Assembly (NCBI GenBank): GCA_963693365.1
Contig: CAVNZM010000011.1
Coordinates: 6,138,001-6,202,000, forward strand
Length of the DNA stretch: 64,000 nucleotides
Direction: 5' to 3'
DNA from: Amoebidium appalachense
Taxonomy: Eukaryota > Ichthyosporea
The first letter of the stretch is position 1; each line of letters opens with the position of its first letter. Under the pieces are notes generated by a model. It searched no databases, was not told the DNA's origin, and saw only the letters and a program-made list of their open reading frames with translations. Below, piece by piece: positions 32,404-63,656 of this stretch. Position numbers and translations under genes: made by a program.

Positions 32404-34140
32404 GTGGTTGTTGGTTTTTTCGTTCTATTTGATATTTTGTTTTTTAAAATTTAAACCAGCAAGGGGGAAGTGTTTGCGGTATTTGATTGGGAAATACTAA
32501 CAGCATGTGATATCGGTTGGTGTAACCGACGTGGGAATAGTTGTTGCTTCAATGCAATTGGCAATATTTTGGCCCGATATTCCTGCTTTTTTTTGTGTTT
32601 TTCAACTCATTAGATTGATTCAGTTTGTATTGAATGGGTTCGAAACACTGTCACATGCACACCGCTCAAGTTGTGCCATACTTGTGATGTTATAATACAA
32701 ATGGTGTGTAGCATTCGGTGTAAATTTAAGAAGGGTCAGCTTACGTTTTTCATTTTACGGCTAAGTTGGCGTTCGAGGTCGCCGGGAGTACCTTTAGTCG
32801 GGTCTATCTCCAAACTCCTATGTACATATAGTTTTTTTTTTCTTCTTCTTCTTTTTTTGTTGTTTCATACGCATTCTCTACCTGCCCCTCTGATCTCTGA
32901 TGAATAAAACGAAGGACTCGATGGCATGAATGTTTCAAAACAAGCTTGCTCGCTTGCGTGCATTATGTATGTCAATTCTATGACACACAAACCCAACTTT
33001 GATTTGTGTGGTGTAGTGTATATGTGTGATCATGACAAGCACTAACCTTGGGATCAACACACATTTATTCATTTATTGGCTACACTCTCCAGCAAACAGG
33101 CCAACGTCCCAGGTGTTGCGGTCACACAAATACACCATTACAGGCATGCCCATACATGTATGATATTTACTAGAAAGTGCACAGCCATCATATATCAGTG
33201 TCATGCATGATAACGGGTAACCCAAGAAAATCCACTATGGCAGCAATACTGTAACAGATACACACCAATCATACTGCAGACGACATTTATTTATATTAGC
33301 ATATATCCACTTATTTGTCTATGTATATAGCAACTATAAGTTGCCATGGAACATCACATTTCTGCATACAGTACACACGGGTTCCACACTTTTCTATGCC
33401 TGAAGTATTTCGATGTTTCATTTTTCTATTTCAGAGTCGTAAATTCGAGGTTAAAAAATACTCGCAATCACGCGAATACCACACGTGCACAAGCCCGCAA
33501 AAAACCCAACTACACTTACCGAACCCACATAATCGCATACTATACGATGCAGGGCCATCAATTTAAACGATTAGCTGAATATTGACTCGCATGTTACAGG
33601 CACATTCTCAGGTCAACTGCACACACACACAGCATGAAAACCCTGACGCTACTATACAAATCATGCGCCCGACTTCTTCTTCTTCATCTTTTTTTTTTTT
33701 TGGCCCGCACAGAAAAAAAGAACGAAAGTAGAGACATTGACCCAGATGCACAAAAAACAAAAACTGTACCATGTACACGTGCAATAAATCACGTGCTGTT
33801 GCAAAGGAAATTAAATAGAACCCCCCCCCCCCCCCCTTAAATAAATAAATAAAATAAAATTTTTATACTCCACAGCCAAAATCACGAGGAGGGATACGCT
33901 CGAACAGACCCGGAGGGTTGGAAAGGAGCAGAGGGGAGGGTGGGTGATTGTGGAGGTTGAATGAAAAAGGGGGGGGGGGGGGGGGGGGGGGGGGGGGAGG
34001 AGCGTCTGTCTATTCATCCTCGTCCTCCGGGACGGCATCGCTTATTCTGTTGACGGGGGAATACGTCAGCAACAGGGAAACATACATACACACTCCAGGT
34101 TTTCAACTGAAAGCACAATTAGCACAAGCATTCTTCCCCC

Positions 34141-34180
<40 letters not shown>

Positions 34181-34446
34181 CACCCACCCACCCATGCACC
34201 GAAAATTTTTTACCCTCTTCTCGATCATCGATAGCACAGGAACTTCCCCCCCCCCCCCCCCCCCCCCCCTCCCCCTCCCCCCCCCCCCCCCCCATCCTCT
34301 CTTTCTCCATTGGTCCCCTAAACACCACGAAGATTGTAAATGCTTAAAACTGACTCCTCGTCACTGGTTCACTCGTTTGCCCTGTCCCCAACGTCAATTG
34401 GTCCCTAAGGCTTAAATACAAGATGGATTTAAAACTGGTTTGAAAC
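32404..34446. other. region between convergent TTL-family and F-box genes
   Basis: It holds the 3' untranslated sequence of the TTL-family gene (AATAAA near 32904) and, on the other strand, that of the F-box gene (several AATAAA on the minus strand, for example near 33064 and 33840). Short ORFs (33315-33585) show no domain. Poly-G and poly-C runs lie at 33968-33998 and 34143-34178. No other gene is recognised. Confidence 0.5.
34340..34402 (-). repeat. ghost of the last F-box gene exon, downstream of its stop
   Basis: CTCCTCGTCACTGGTTCACT and CGTTTGCCCTGTCC repeat, with changes, the coding end at 34447-34500 (plus-strand view), about 100 bases beyond the stop codon. Confidence 0.88.
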
Positions 34447-42686
<8,240 letters not shown>

Positions 42687-43846
42687 CGACAGCCGGTCAG
42701 GTGCTTGTGATAGGGCCGCCTGAGACGATGACCTTGTTTGTGGCATTTTGGCTGCATGTGCGTACACCTCTTTTCAAGCATGCGATCGAAAGAAGAGTGA
42801 AGGAGGGTGCTCAAAAGTAAACGGGTATGTATGGTCAGGGAGAAAAGGCACCAGTGGAGAAAGGTGCAGAGGGGGGGAAGGGGGGGGAGATGTTTTGAGC
42901 CTGTGAGAAAATTGGGTGAAGAAGGGTGTTCAATAATAAACCGATTTGTACTGTTGGGCAGAAAATACACAAGTGGAGAGAGGTCGAGCGAGAATGTGGT
43001 AGATGAAGGGAGGTTAGGGTGTGTGTGTTGAGTCTGTGAGAAAATTCGAAAATGGTTAAAGATCAAACGCTTCAACTACAACAATATTTCACGTTTTTGA
43101 AAAGTGGAACATCCGAGAACGACAAGTGGAACAGGCTGGGCCAACTCAACCGGTCTGTGAAGATATCAATTGAGATAGCTCCTATACAAATTACAAGAAG
43201 AAAAAGGATATGCGTCCTTTTATTTTATATCGATGAACAGAAATAAAAGATAACAACTAGATAACAAATGTTACAAATACGCACTCTGATCTTGGAGGAC
43301 ATGTGGAGCGACTGATTCCGCGTGCGTGTCAACGGTTCACTTAGACCGTCCGACGTTTGAAGTTTTATGCTAAAAAGGAGGATTTCTGAAGGGATTTCTC
43401 ACAATTGTTTTCATTTCTAAGGTTTTATAGGTTGTGCTGATTTAATTAAGAGATTCCCTATATATTTCAGGTTTATGTTTGTGTTTTTCACACGAAACAG
43501 AAAGGCCGGGATCTAGTTGTTTGGACCCAAACATCCCGAAAAAAAGAGAGAGAAAAAAAAGTCACAAGACTGCAGTTGGCTGACACGCATTTATACAGTC
43601 TAGCTGTATAGACACAGACACACACACACCCGAAGACACGCACACACACGGACATACCAAGGACACAAATTATACATACGCTCGGTTGTTATCCTCACTT
43701 TTTCTTTTTCCTTATTCACTCGGGTTTTTCCTTCCCTGACATAATCTTTTCCCCTTCCTTCATTCTTTCCCCTCCTCCCCTTGCCTATTTCCCCCTCTTT
43801 TCTTCATTCAAATTTTCTGTGTCTCAAACGAGGCTGTCAAGCAAAA
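42687..43846. promoter_or_regulatory. divergent promoter region with a tandem duplication
   Basis: This 1.16 kb separates the F-box start (minus) from the methyltransferase-like start (plus). A unit of about 123 bp occurs twice (about 42796-42918 and 42919-43042: GAAGGAGGGTGCTCAA, CAAGTGGAGAGAGG-type, GAGTCTGTGAGAAAATTC). No convincing TATA box or ORF was seen. Confidence 0.5.
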
Positions 43847-45031
43847 ATGGCCAACGCACAACCAAACATCCCCGTCCCAGTTAAGCAACTCAGGCCGCTT
43901 GCCCCCATGGCCATGAGCAACGACCTTGTAGATGACACGGTGAAACTAGCCAAGCAGCTGCCACGAAGCACCCGGTCAGACACATACTACGCACTGGGGA
44001 AGAACCTCGCAAACATCAAGGAGAACAAGCTATACAAGAAGGTGACAAACTCAAACGGGATGCTCATCACCTCATGGAAGTCATTTGTTCAATCAAAACT
44101 CGCCGCTGAGAACATCACGACCATTCGCTATGCAGACGATCTCATCGCAGCAGCGAAAACGGTGGATGAGCTAATGGCTGAGGGCGTGTCTGAGTCGCAT
44201 ACACCAATCACCCCCTTCCACGCACGGCTTCTGAGGAGAAAGTTCATCAACAAAACACGTGCTGAAATGGCGCAGTACTGGCGCGAAACCATCGCAAAAT
44301 ACAACAACAATCCAGAAAAAGTGACCTCGCACGACCTCGGTTACAAGAAGAGCGCCTACAAGCAGAAGGAGGAGCCGGCGGATGTCGATATGAGCGATGC
44401 CGATGAACATGGCGAACAAGCAGCTGTCCAGAACGAAATGGTGTTGAATCATCCAGACACCAAGGTGTGGTTTACGCCGCCACACGTAATGCAGCTCGCA
44501 TGTTCCCTGCTTCAACCAAACGGTATCGATTTGGACATTGCAAGTTTGGCGGTGGCGGCTGAGGTTTTCTCCACCTCTGAAGAGGAAAATGCAGACACGG
44601 CTGGGATGAAGAAATATGAAGAGATACTTCAGCGGCCTTGGTTTGCTGGAACTGTTTTTCTTAAGGTAAGACATGTCGATGTGCTATGAATGGTAGATTT
44701 GCGATATTGCTCGGATGGCAAGACAAAATTTGCATTGTGAAGGTCTCCATAATCGGGGTTATGGGGGAGTTTGTTCTGAAGGTAAGATGGACGATATGCT
44801 ATGAATGGTAAGAGTTGTGTTGTTGCTCAGACGGTACTACTTAAAGACAAAACGTAGCGTGGACTATGAAGCCCTCTTCAATCAGGGTTATGGGGAATTG
44901 TGTGATGGGTTGTTCTGGGTTCGTGGGTGTGACTGGGAAACAGTCCCTTTTGAAACCTGTTTTCTACTACAATGAGCACGTCACATGATGCAAGTTTTGT
45001 GTCATATATTGAAAGTGATGTTATGCCCCCC

Positions 45032-45063
<32 letters not shown>

Positions 45064-45429
45064 TCCCCTCTCCCCTCCCTTCTCTTCCTTTTCAGGCCTC
45101 CCTTCATGTCCTCCCACCCCCTTCCCCCCATACACACACACACACACACATACATTCCCTCGCTTTTGCCTTGGCTTGTCGCCCATGATTTATACATAGA
45201 GGGAAAGGCACACACATATGGACAGGTACAACACTTCCCCCCTCCTCTCCCCCTTCCTCCCCCCGCCCCCCCCCCCCCTCCTCCCCCCCTCCCAGAACAA
45301 AGACACCCGAACTCGCACGTGCACATGCACATGGCACATCACTTGATCTTCTGGTTTGTGCCTCGTGCTTTGTCGTCTTTGAGCTACCCGATGCATACTT
45401 TTCCTCATCCCCCACCACATTCCTCCCCA

Positions 45430-45463
<34 letters not shown>

Positions 45464-45915
45464 ACACGCACGCACACACACGCACACACACATGAACACA
45501 CACATACACACACACACGCCCACGCGGCCATGTGCACACTCATACGGAATCGGGTCACACACACACATGCACACACACACACGAACACACACTCACGCAC
45601 ACACGCGCGCACACACACACACACATGCACACACACATGAACGAACACACACACACACACACACACACGCACAGGTGCCGCCAGAGAGTCCCAGCGACAT
45701 GATTGACCCGTTCTCCGACACCACACAGTGCCAGTTTGCGCAAAAATTCTTCTATGAATTTCATGCCGGGCACTTCAAGGAGGGTGTGGCGGTGGTTAGA
45801 ACTGCCCTGGGACAACCATGGTAAGTGGTGAGGGGAAGGGGGGGGGGGGGGGGGAGGGGGGGGGGGGTGTGTGTGTGTGGGGGGGGGGGGGGGGGGGAGA
45901 AGGGTGTGTGTGTAT

Positions 45916-45953
<38 letters not shown>

Positions 45954-46142
45954 AGTTGTGTGTTTCTTCTTCTGTGATGCTTTCTGTGATACATATGGTG
46001 GGAGTTTCGTGTGTATGTGCTGGACTGCCCTGGGACAACCATGGTAAGCGGTGAGGGGAAGGGGGGGGGGGGGGGGGGGGGGGGGGAAGGGGGTGTGTGT
46101 GTGGGGGGGGGGGGGGGGGGGAGGGAAAGGGTGTGTGTGTGT

Positions 46143-46188
<46 letters not shown>

Positions 46189-47536
46189 AGTTGTGTGTTT
46201 CTTCTTCTGTGATGCTTTCTGTGATACATATGGTGGGAGTTTCGTGTGTATGTGCTGGGAATGGGAAAGGGGGTGGGGTGGGGGGGGGGGGGGGGGGGAG
46301 CAGGGAGGGTGTTCCATCGGAAAAAGAAAGTGGGAAGTGGAAGTAAATGGGCTTCTGTTTTGGTTGGTTGGTATGTTGGTCTTCTTGAGGTGGTTGTGTG
46401 TGCTTGTATGTCCGGATTTGAGTTATTTAGGCCTGCAAGCTTTTATGCTTGTGTGCTTGTACGCCTGCTCCCTTGATTTTCCTACCGCTGATTATAATTA
46501 GACTGGGCGCGCTACTACTTTTTCACTGATTTTTAGGATTTGGATGTTGGGTGTGCTTGTATGCCTGTGTTCTCAAATACCTGTGTGCTTGTATGCTTTT
46601 ATGCACATTTGCCCACGTGTCTGTATGCATGCATGGTTGTCTGCTTGTATGCTTGTGCTTGTGTGCTTATATGCATGTCCGTGTGCCTTTGCGCCTGTGT
46701 GCGTGTATGCCTGTATGCCTGTATGCCTGTGTGCTTGTATGCCTGTGTTCTTGAATACATGTGTGCTTGTATGCTTTCATGCATATATGCCTATGTGCCT
46801 GTATGCATGCATGGTTGTCTGCCTATATGGCTGGGTGCCTGTATACCTGTGTGCCTCTATGCTTATACGCCTGTGTGCTTGCATGCCTGTGCACTTGTGC
46901 ACTTGTGTGCTTGTGTGCTTGTGTGCTTGTGTGTTTGTGTGCTTGTTGCCTGTGTGCTTGCATATCTGTACGGATTGTTGACACGGTGCTTTGTGTGTCA
47001 GGTGTGTCCGCCCATATGCATTTGTATAGCTGTGTAACATTCCCATGTGCACCCTTACCCTCACGCTTTAAACATGCTGCCGCTTGGTGCACGTAGACGG
47101 AGATTCCCATTATTCAAGCTGAACGGAGCACCTGACCACTACCAAAGTTGTATAGTAATAACCCGTGCTTTAGCGATGCTTTGTGCTTTCGTCTTCTGTT
47201 GTCTCCACTTTTTGTGATTCGAGCCCTTTACGGGAAACGTCTCCCCCCCCCCCCCCCCCCCCACCCCCACCCCACCCCCCACCCCCCCCCTTCCTCCCCT
47301 TCCTCCTCTTCCCTTGCCAACCGCACACACCCAAACGCCGACCATCAGATCACACACCCCGCATGGTCCCTCCTCTTCCCCTTCACCTCCTTTTTCTCGA
47401 TTCATTTCTTTCGATAATTATTCCTTTCCGTATGCCCTTCTCGATCCCACTGCCGCAGTTTATACCCAGTTCGTTACTTTTCTAACTCACCCCCCATCCC
47501 GATCCCCCTCCCTCTTCCTGAACATACATACAGACA

Positions 47537-47595
<59 letters not shown>

Positions 47596-48097
47596 AACAC
47601 GCACACACAAACACGTACCCACACACACACACACAAACACGTACACACACACACACACACACACAAACACAACACACAACACACAAACACGTGCACACAC
47701 ACAACACACACACACACACACGTACACACACGTACACACACGTACCCATGTACACAGGTTCCTTCAACTTCTATCGCAAGCCCCCCACGTCCTTCTCACC
47801 AATCAACCAGAAGCCCCCCCCAAGCCACCAACCAAACCCCCACGTCAGTCCTCTGCTCTAAACTCCCTCTCCGGCCCGGAACGCTCCGCTGTAGCGGGAA
47901 TTCTAGGCCTTTCCGGAAAAGATTTACCCGTTGTTCAGACAGCTGCAAACAAGATGAATTTTGTGGTGAGGGAGGTGTCATACTGCGTGTTTTACGTGGG
48001 GCCCAACGTGAACCAGTTTTGCGCGGCGTTTGCTCCTCTTGGCGTTATCCCTGGATATAATAGCTGGTCCCATAAAGCGACGATGATTATGTCATAG
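43847..48097 (+). CDS. phage-type DNA N6-adenine methyltransferase-like protein, 434 aa, three exons
   Basis: Exons 43847-44665, 45675-45820 and 47758-48097 join in frame. Residues about 45-150 resemble a phage DNA-binding helix domain (YYALGKNLANIKENKLYKK...ADDLIAAAKTV...ITPFHARLLRR). From residue 206 the layout follows the phage Dam family: KVWFTPPHVMQLAC, IDLDIASLAVAAEVFS, RPWFAGTVFL, then GHFKEGVAVVRTALGQPWFLQLLSQAPHV cut short by an inserted Pro/Ser-rich stretch, and finally YCVFYVGPNVNQFCAAF. The NPPY catalytic motif expected after VFL reads KVPPES across the first exon junction, so base methylation is doubtful. A DIRS-retroelement or viral origin is possible; introns show it is a resident gene. 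The start at 43847 is preferred over 43781. Confidence 0.75.
44655..44880 (+). repeat. tandem copy of exon 1 donor region
   Basis: TTAAG|GTAAGACATG...GCTATGAATGGTA recurs 116 bases on as TGAAG|GTAAGATGGA...GCTATGAATGGTA, with GGGGTTATGGGG and CAGGGTTATGGGG following each. A second usable donor is thus present. Confidence 0.85.
45800..46260 (+). repeat. tandem copy of exon 2 end and donor
   Basis: CTGCCCTGGGACAACCATG|GTAAG occurs at 45802 and again at 46024. The following GCAAGTTGTGTGTTTCTTC... segment is also doubled (about 45951 and 46187). Poly-G runs separate the parts. Confidence 0.95.
46530..46970 (+). repeat. degenerate TGTATGCCTGTGTGCT repeat in intron
   Basis: Short units of TGTGTGCTTGTATGCCT type in loose tandem across about 440 bases. 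The Cys-rich readings through it are artefacts. Confidence 0.85.
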
Positions 48098-48253
48098 TGT
48101 ATATATATTGGTGTTTCTGCGGCGGATGGGTGTTTGGATGTGATTCTTTAATTGTTTGAAGTGCGTATGATAGGCAGATGTTGGTTTGTAAACACCCCCC
48201 CCCCCCTTCTCCCCCCCCCCCCCGCGCGCAAAAAAAAAAAAAAGAAAACACCA

Positions 48254-48286
<33 letters not shown>

Positions 48287-48690
48287 ACACACACACACAC
48301 ACACAGGAAGTCAGGCAGATTGAAAGAAAGAAAAAGGCAGTGGCGGGGGGAGGTGGGGGGGGGAGGGGGGGGACCCGTTCTCGTTTGGCAGTGCACTTTT
48401 GTTGATGTTCAGATGAAGGTGGTGTTTGCATACTTTTTTTTTTAGGCCCCGTTGCCAGTTGTTTTTAATACCTAGCTGCCGGCTCTGCTTGACGTTGTTT
48501 ATGGATGATACCACTGTGTGTATACACACAGACCTGCAGCATGTGTGCGTAATAGAAGGCTACGATGTAATTGGGAAATTTGGATATGATGCCGTGTTCT
48601 ATGTTACACTACTACATAAACAAGGGATGTATTCACGAACCAATGGCCTGACAGTGTGATGCAATGTTGTAAAGGCCCACTTGCAAGGAA

Positions 48691-48748
<58 letters not shown>

Positions 48749-48827
48749 GCACGCAGTGCCACGCGCGCACACACACACCCACATACAGAAGCGCGCGCAC
48801 ACACACGCAGGCACGCACATGCACACC

Positions 48828-48858
<31 letters not shown>

Positions 48859-49233
48859 AAAAAAAAAAAAAAAAGAGGGGGGGGGGCTTCGGGTTCCTCG
48901 AGCTCTCTTAAGTTAGCATAATAAATGAGTCACTCGTGTATTACTTTATGTATGTTCATCTTTTTCTCAACTAATAAAAGGGACGTTTGTGTACATAAGC
49001 ACCTTAACGCAGAGTCGATCTGTAAATAGTGCCGGCAAATGCAAAGCAAATTCAAACAGAACGAGATCTTGACGGAGCCGGCAGAACCAGATGTGCAGTA
49101 TCTATGTTAATTAAAAAGTAGCTCGCCCAAATCATTGAGTAGTGAGTAGCTCGCCCATAGCTTTCCGCGGCCGCCGCGCTACGTGTTGCCCTTATCAGTG
49201 ACTGACGTGTGTACTGTGTGCACGTGTGTTGTA

Positions 49234-49274
<41 letters not shown>

Positions 49275-49399
49275 CCTGTATGTGGGTAAGTATTATGACA
49301 GTGGGTGCGTGCGTGGTGCGTACGTGTGGATGTGTGTGTGTGTGCGTGTGTGTGTGGTACGTATACTTAATCACGTGTGTGCTTCTGCATCAGTGTGTA

Positions 49400-49441
<42 letters not shown>

Positions 49442-49487
49442 TGTACTGTGTGTGTGTGTGTGTGTGTGTGTACATGTGTGTGTGTGT

Positions 49488-49539
<52 letters not shown>

Positions 49540-50091
49540 GTGTGCACGTGTGTGTGTTGTGTTGTGTCTGTGTATGTGTGTGTGTGTAAGTATACTGTAC
49601 GTACGACATACCCACATCCTGAAGGGCCGTAGACCCCACCGGACCCGGTTGGGGGAAAGGCGGGGGGGGGGGGGGGGGGCGGGGGGGGGGCCGGGGGGGG
49701 GGGCCGGGGTGGCCGGGGCTCCTGCTCCTCCTAGATCTATGTAGCTAGCTAGGGGGAGCTAAAAAAAGGTTTGCGCAATCACCTCTGATCTCCACCAGGA
49801 AAAGACCCTTTCTGTCAATGCCCAAGACTCACATAAACAACAGGGTTTGGCAGTACACCCACCTTATAATCATTTTACATTTACAGAAACAGAAGCGTTT
49901 ACACTGTAATACAGGTGGGCTTTAGAACCACGTAGATTCTTTGCAGATCTTGCTCTGGCCGAAGGAAGCAGAATTAGAGAGAGCTGAGCGTGTAGTAGCT
50001 GAGCTTGCCCCGTTTCTCTCCCCATGAACATACAAGCCAAAGTCACTTAGTAACCAGACACAACACAAGCATTGAGATTTTCGACAACAGG
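48098..50091. other. intergenic between methyltransferase-like and YOD1 genes
   Basis: It includes the likely 3' untranslated region of the upstream gene (AATAAA-type signals near 48922 and 48972), (CA)n at 48690-48746, poly-C/poly-A at 48827-48874, (GT)n at 49220-49560 and GC-rich poly-G at 49660-49720. An ORF at 48426-48659 has no recognisable domain. Confidence 0.5.
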
Positions 50092-60926
<10,835 letters not shown>

Positions 60927-62126
60927 TGCTATGCAAAATTCGGCGAATTTTTGTAGAGATGGCCAAGTAGTGATAACATAATATGTCCCGTACCTGGAGC
61001 ATGTACATACATATGGGTACGTGAGTGTGTGTGGGTGGGAATGGTGTGTGCGTGTGTGTGTGTGTGTGTGATGTTTGGGCGTGGGTGTGGTAGGTGTGCG
61101 TGCGTGTGTACGTGCGTGCGTGCGTGCGTGCGTGTGCATGTGCAAGGGGTGCGCGCGCGTGTGTGTGGACGGTCAGTGCGAGGGAATGGGGTTCTTCATA
61201 TTTTTCGTAGTTTGCATGCAAGAAAGCGAAAGAGAAATGTCTGCTGTCCTTCAAGAGTGGTTCGAAATGCCAAGGATATTTGCTTCTATGAGATGATACC
61301 AGTATAATGTAATGTAATGGTAACTTGAAGCGTTATGTTACCGAAAAGAAGAGCCACGTAACGTTCGTAGTCGTTTTTCCAAACCCCCTAAGCGCAAATG
61401 GTAAATTGATAATCGTAATGTATATATATATGTCTTGGCTCCTAGCCTGTTAGAATCTCAAGCTTTCAAAAACTCGAGTTGGCGCCTCGGGTTGTTTCGG
61501 AAACTCATAAGTCGTGTGCACCCCGTTATTCACGTATGCCAGGGTATACTGTTCTCGTGCTCATTGAATTTCCCCGATATCAATAATAATCCTAATAAAC
61601 TTGAACTGTCTCTAGTGGCGAATATCCAGGTGTGTGTAATATGTGCACATGTGCTGCAGATTGCTTCAATGAATCTAGCTCTTAGAAACCTGAATGCAAG
61701 CGCGTACACCACCCTTTGGATTGTCATGAGGCACACACACACACACACACACACACATGTATAACAAGTAATTATAAGCACAAACAAACACGTCCACCAC
61801 CTGTAAATGCATGCACATGCATGTATGAAACTTTTAATGTGTTTGGTGGTCTGTCCTCCACCGGGCTCTAAACCCCTCCTGTGAATGTGTCCGTATGTGA
61901 TCGTAATGCTTTCCCTGTACATGTGACTTTAATATTAGGTCTCCTTTTGCTTCTCCTGAAATGTGTGTGTGTGTGTGTGTGTGATGTGTTGTGTGTGTGT
62001 GTGTGTGTGTGTGAGGAGGGTGGAGTAGTGTGTGTGTGTGTGTGTGTGTGTGCATGTGTGTGTGTGCGCTTGTGTGTGTGTGTGTGTGTATGTGATTGAT
62101 ATGGTGTATGCACGTGTGTGAACACA

Positions 62127-62167
<41 letters not shown>

Positions 62168-63105
62168 GGGGGGGGGGGGGGGAGTTGTAGTACCCTCCTG
62201 CATTACTGTATTCGTGTATATCAGATCTACCTTTATTGCATGCCCACAAGATGCACAGCATCGTTCGGCAAATACACACATTCGATGTCGACAATTCTCC
62301 AAGCACATGCAATAAGCAAAGGCTAAAAACATGACCCATTTTACAGAGAGGACTGGCATCCAGAATCATATATATATACATGATTTTTATTTTTATTTTT
62401 ATTTTTCCCGTCAGGTTTCAATCCTGTACATGTGGAGGTTAATCATTGAATTATTCCCGCTTGAGAAAGCTATTCTCTTGCACCACGAACAAACACACGT
62501 ACCCTACTAGCTACACTATTCTGCAGTAGCCAGCCGCACACCCTATAACACACCACGAACCAATGCAACTACTAAACCAAACGTTGGGCGCTTTCTCTCT
62601 CACTCTTTTTTTTTCTTTTTCTAGCCCTGGTTTTTTGCTCGACGTCTTCTGCACATATCCCCTCCTGTCTATTGAGACAACTTGGACCACCGTGAAATTT
62701 CATCAAACCAGTTCTGTTTCACATGTCTTCCTCCAGATGTGCACGATGTTGCTCTTTATAAGGAATATGGCATTTTGGCAGAACACTCGAAGTTGCAAAA
62801 CTTGGACGCTGCAAACGGAATAATGAATATGGTCAGAGGTCAAATAAATCTTTTTCCTTTTCAATTTTTTTTTTCCCTGCCGTTGGTGTGCGTGTGCATG
62901 CCACGGTGTGTGGTGAGTGTGAGTTGTGAGTTGTGTGCGGTGGTGGTGGTGGTGGTGATGGTTTTTGCGCCCTGATTGAACCGTCTATCCCACATGATTA
63001 CAAAGCCACATATGTAGCCATACTCGGCAAGTATCTGTATACATCAAAGGTGACAAAAACAACAGGGGAAAGGGCCAACAAAAAGAGAGAAAACAAAAAG
63101 CAAAG
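60927..63105. other. region after YOD1: mostly unassigned, one coding-like patch
   Basis: Directly after the stop a second GGCGAATTTTTGTAG copies the end of the last exon. Then come (GT)n stretches, poly-G at 62130-62182 and unique sequence. Around 62738-62830 an acceptor (CCTCCAG) is followed by open sequence (VALYKEYGILAEHSKLQNLD), and near 62965-63050 by another (IPHDYKATYVAILGKYLY). These look like exons, but I recognise no family and could not connect them. Confidence 0.35.
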
Positions 63106-63178
63106 CGCCCAACGTGGGGCTCGAACCCACGACCGCGAGATTAAGAGTCTCGCGCTCTACCGACTGAGCTAGCCGGGC
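63106..63178 (-). tRNA. tRNA-Lys (CTT)
   Basis: 73 nt on the minus strand. The acceptor stem GCCCGGC pairs with GTTGGGC (two G-T pairs). The D-arm is GCTCAGTCGGTAGAGC, the anticodon loop ACTCTTAAT carries CTT, and the T-arm is GTGGGTTCGAGCCCCAC. No intron and no encoded CCA. T-runs follow 5-20 bases downstream on the minus strand and serve as Pol III terminator. A- and B-box sequences are intact. Confidence 0.98.
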
Positions 63179-63431
63179 GATGTTCGACCTAACCACGACC
63201 ACCTCAGGCTGGCAAGGGAGAGCATGATTCCACAAGAAAAGTGTTATTTTCGCGTTGTACCCTCTTGGCAATTGCCACAACAGTGCCATCACCGCTATAT
63301 GATAGGTCCATGATAACTGTGAACCGGACAGGTCTACATATGCCAGTCTCCGAACCGATATAAGGTGTCTTCAATCCTCACTCACATGCCGAAGCGCAAG
63401 TGTGCAAAAATCAAGATCTCCCTACCGATGG

Positions 63432-63465
<34 letters not shown>
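63432..63465. repeat. (TA)n microsatellite
   Basis: About 17 AT units between the two tRNA genes. Confidence 0.95.
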
Positions 63466-63469
<4 letters not shown>

Positions 63470-63583
63470 AAAAAAGTTGCCCACAACGACGTCGACAATC
63501 GACAAATTGAAAAATCCTTCGAGCCACCTATGTAAAAAAAAAGGAAGAAGGGCAGAAAGAAAGGACCAAAACAAAAAAGGAAG

Positions 63584-63656
63584 CGCCCAACGTGGGGCTC
63601 GAACCCACGACCGCGAGATTAAGAGTCTCGCGCTCTACCGACTGAGCTAGCCGGGC
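63584..63656 (-). tRNA. tRNA-Lys (CTT), second copy
   Basis: Identical over all 73 nt to the copy at 63106-63178. Upstream sequence differs, but the A-rich plus-strand flank (T-rich on the minus strand, terminator) is similar. The pair lies 405 bases apart in the same orientation. Confidence 0.98.

Noticed and set aside
32904-33600. Small gene between the convergent genes (ORFs at 33315-33585)
   Set aside because: Overlapping frames of similar length, no domain, no splice or start context better than chance.
34005-34060. Alternative last exon for the F-box gene (acidic ISDAVPEDEDE then stop)
   Set aside because: It has a plausible acceptor, but the gene already ends cleanly at 34447, and nothing shows splicing to it.
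44124-44150. YADD motif suggesting reverse transcriptase
   Set aside because: In the methyltransferase-like protein YADD sits in a predicted helix of the N-terminal domain, with none of the other RT motifs around it.
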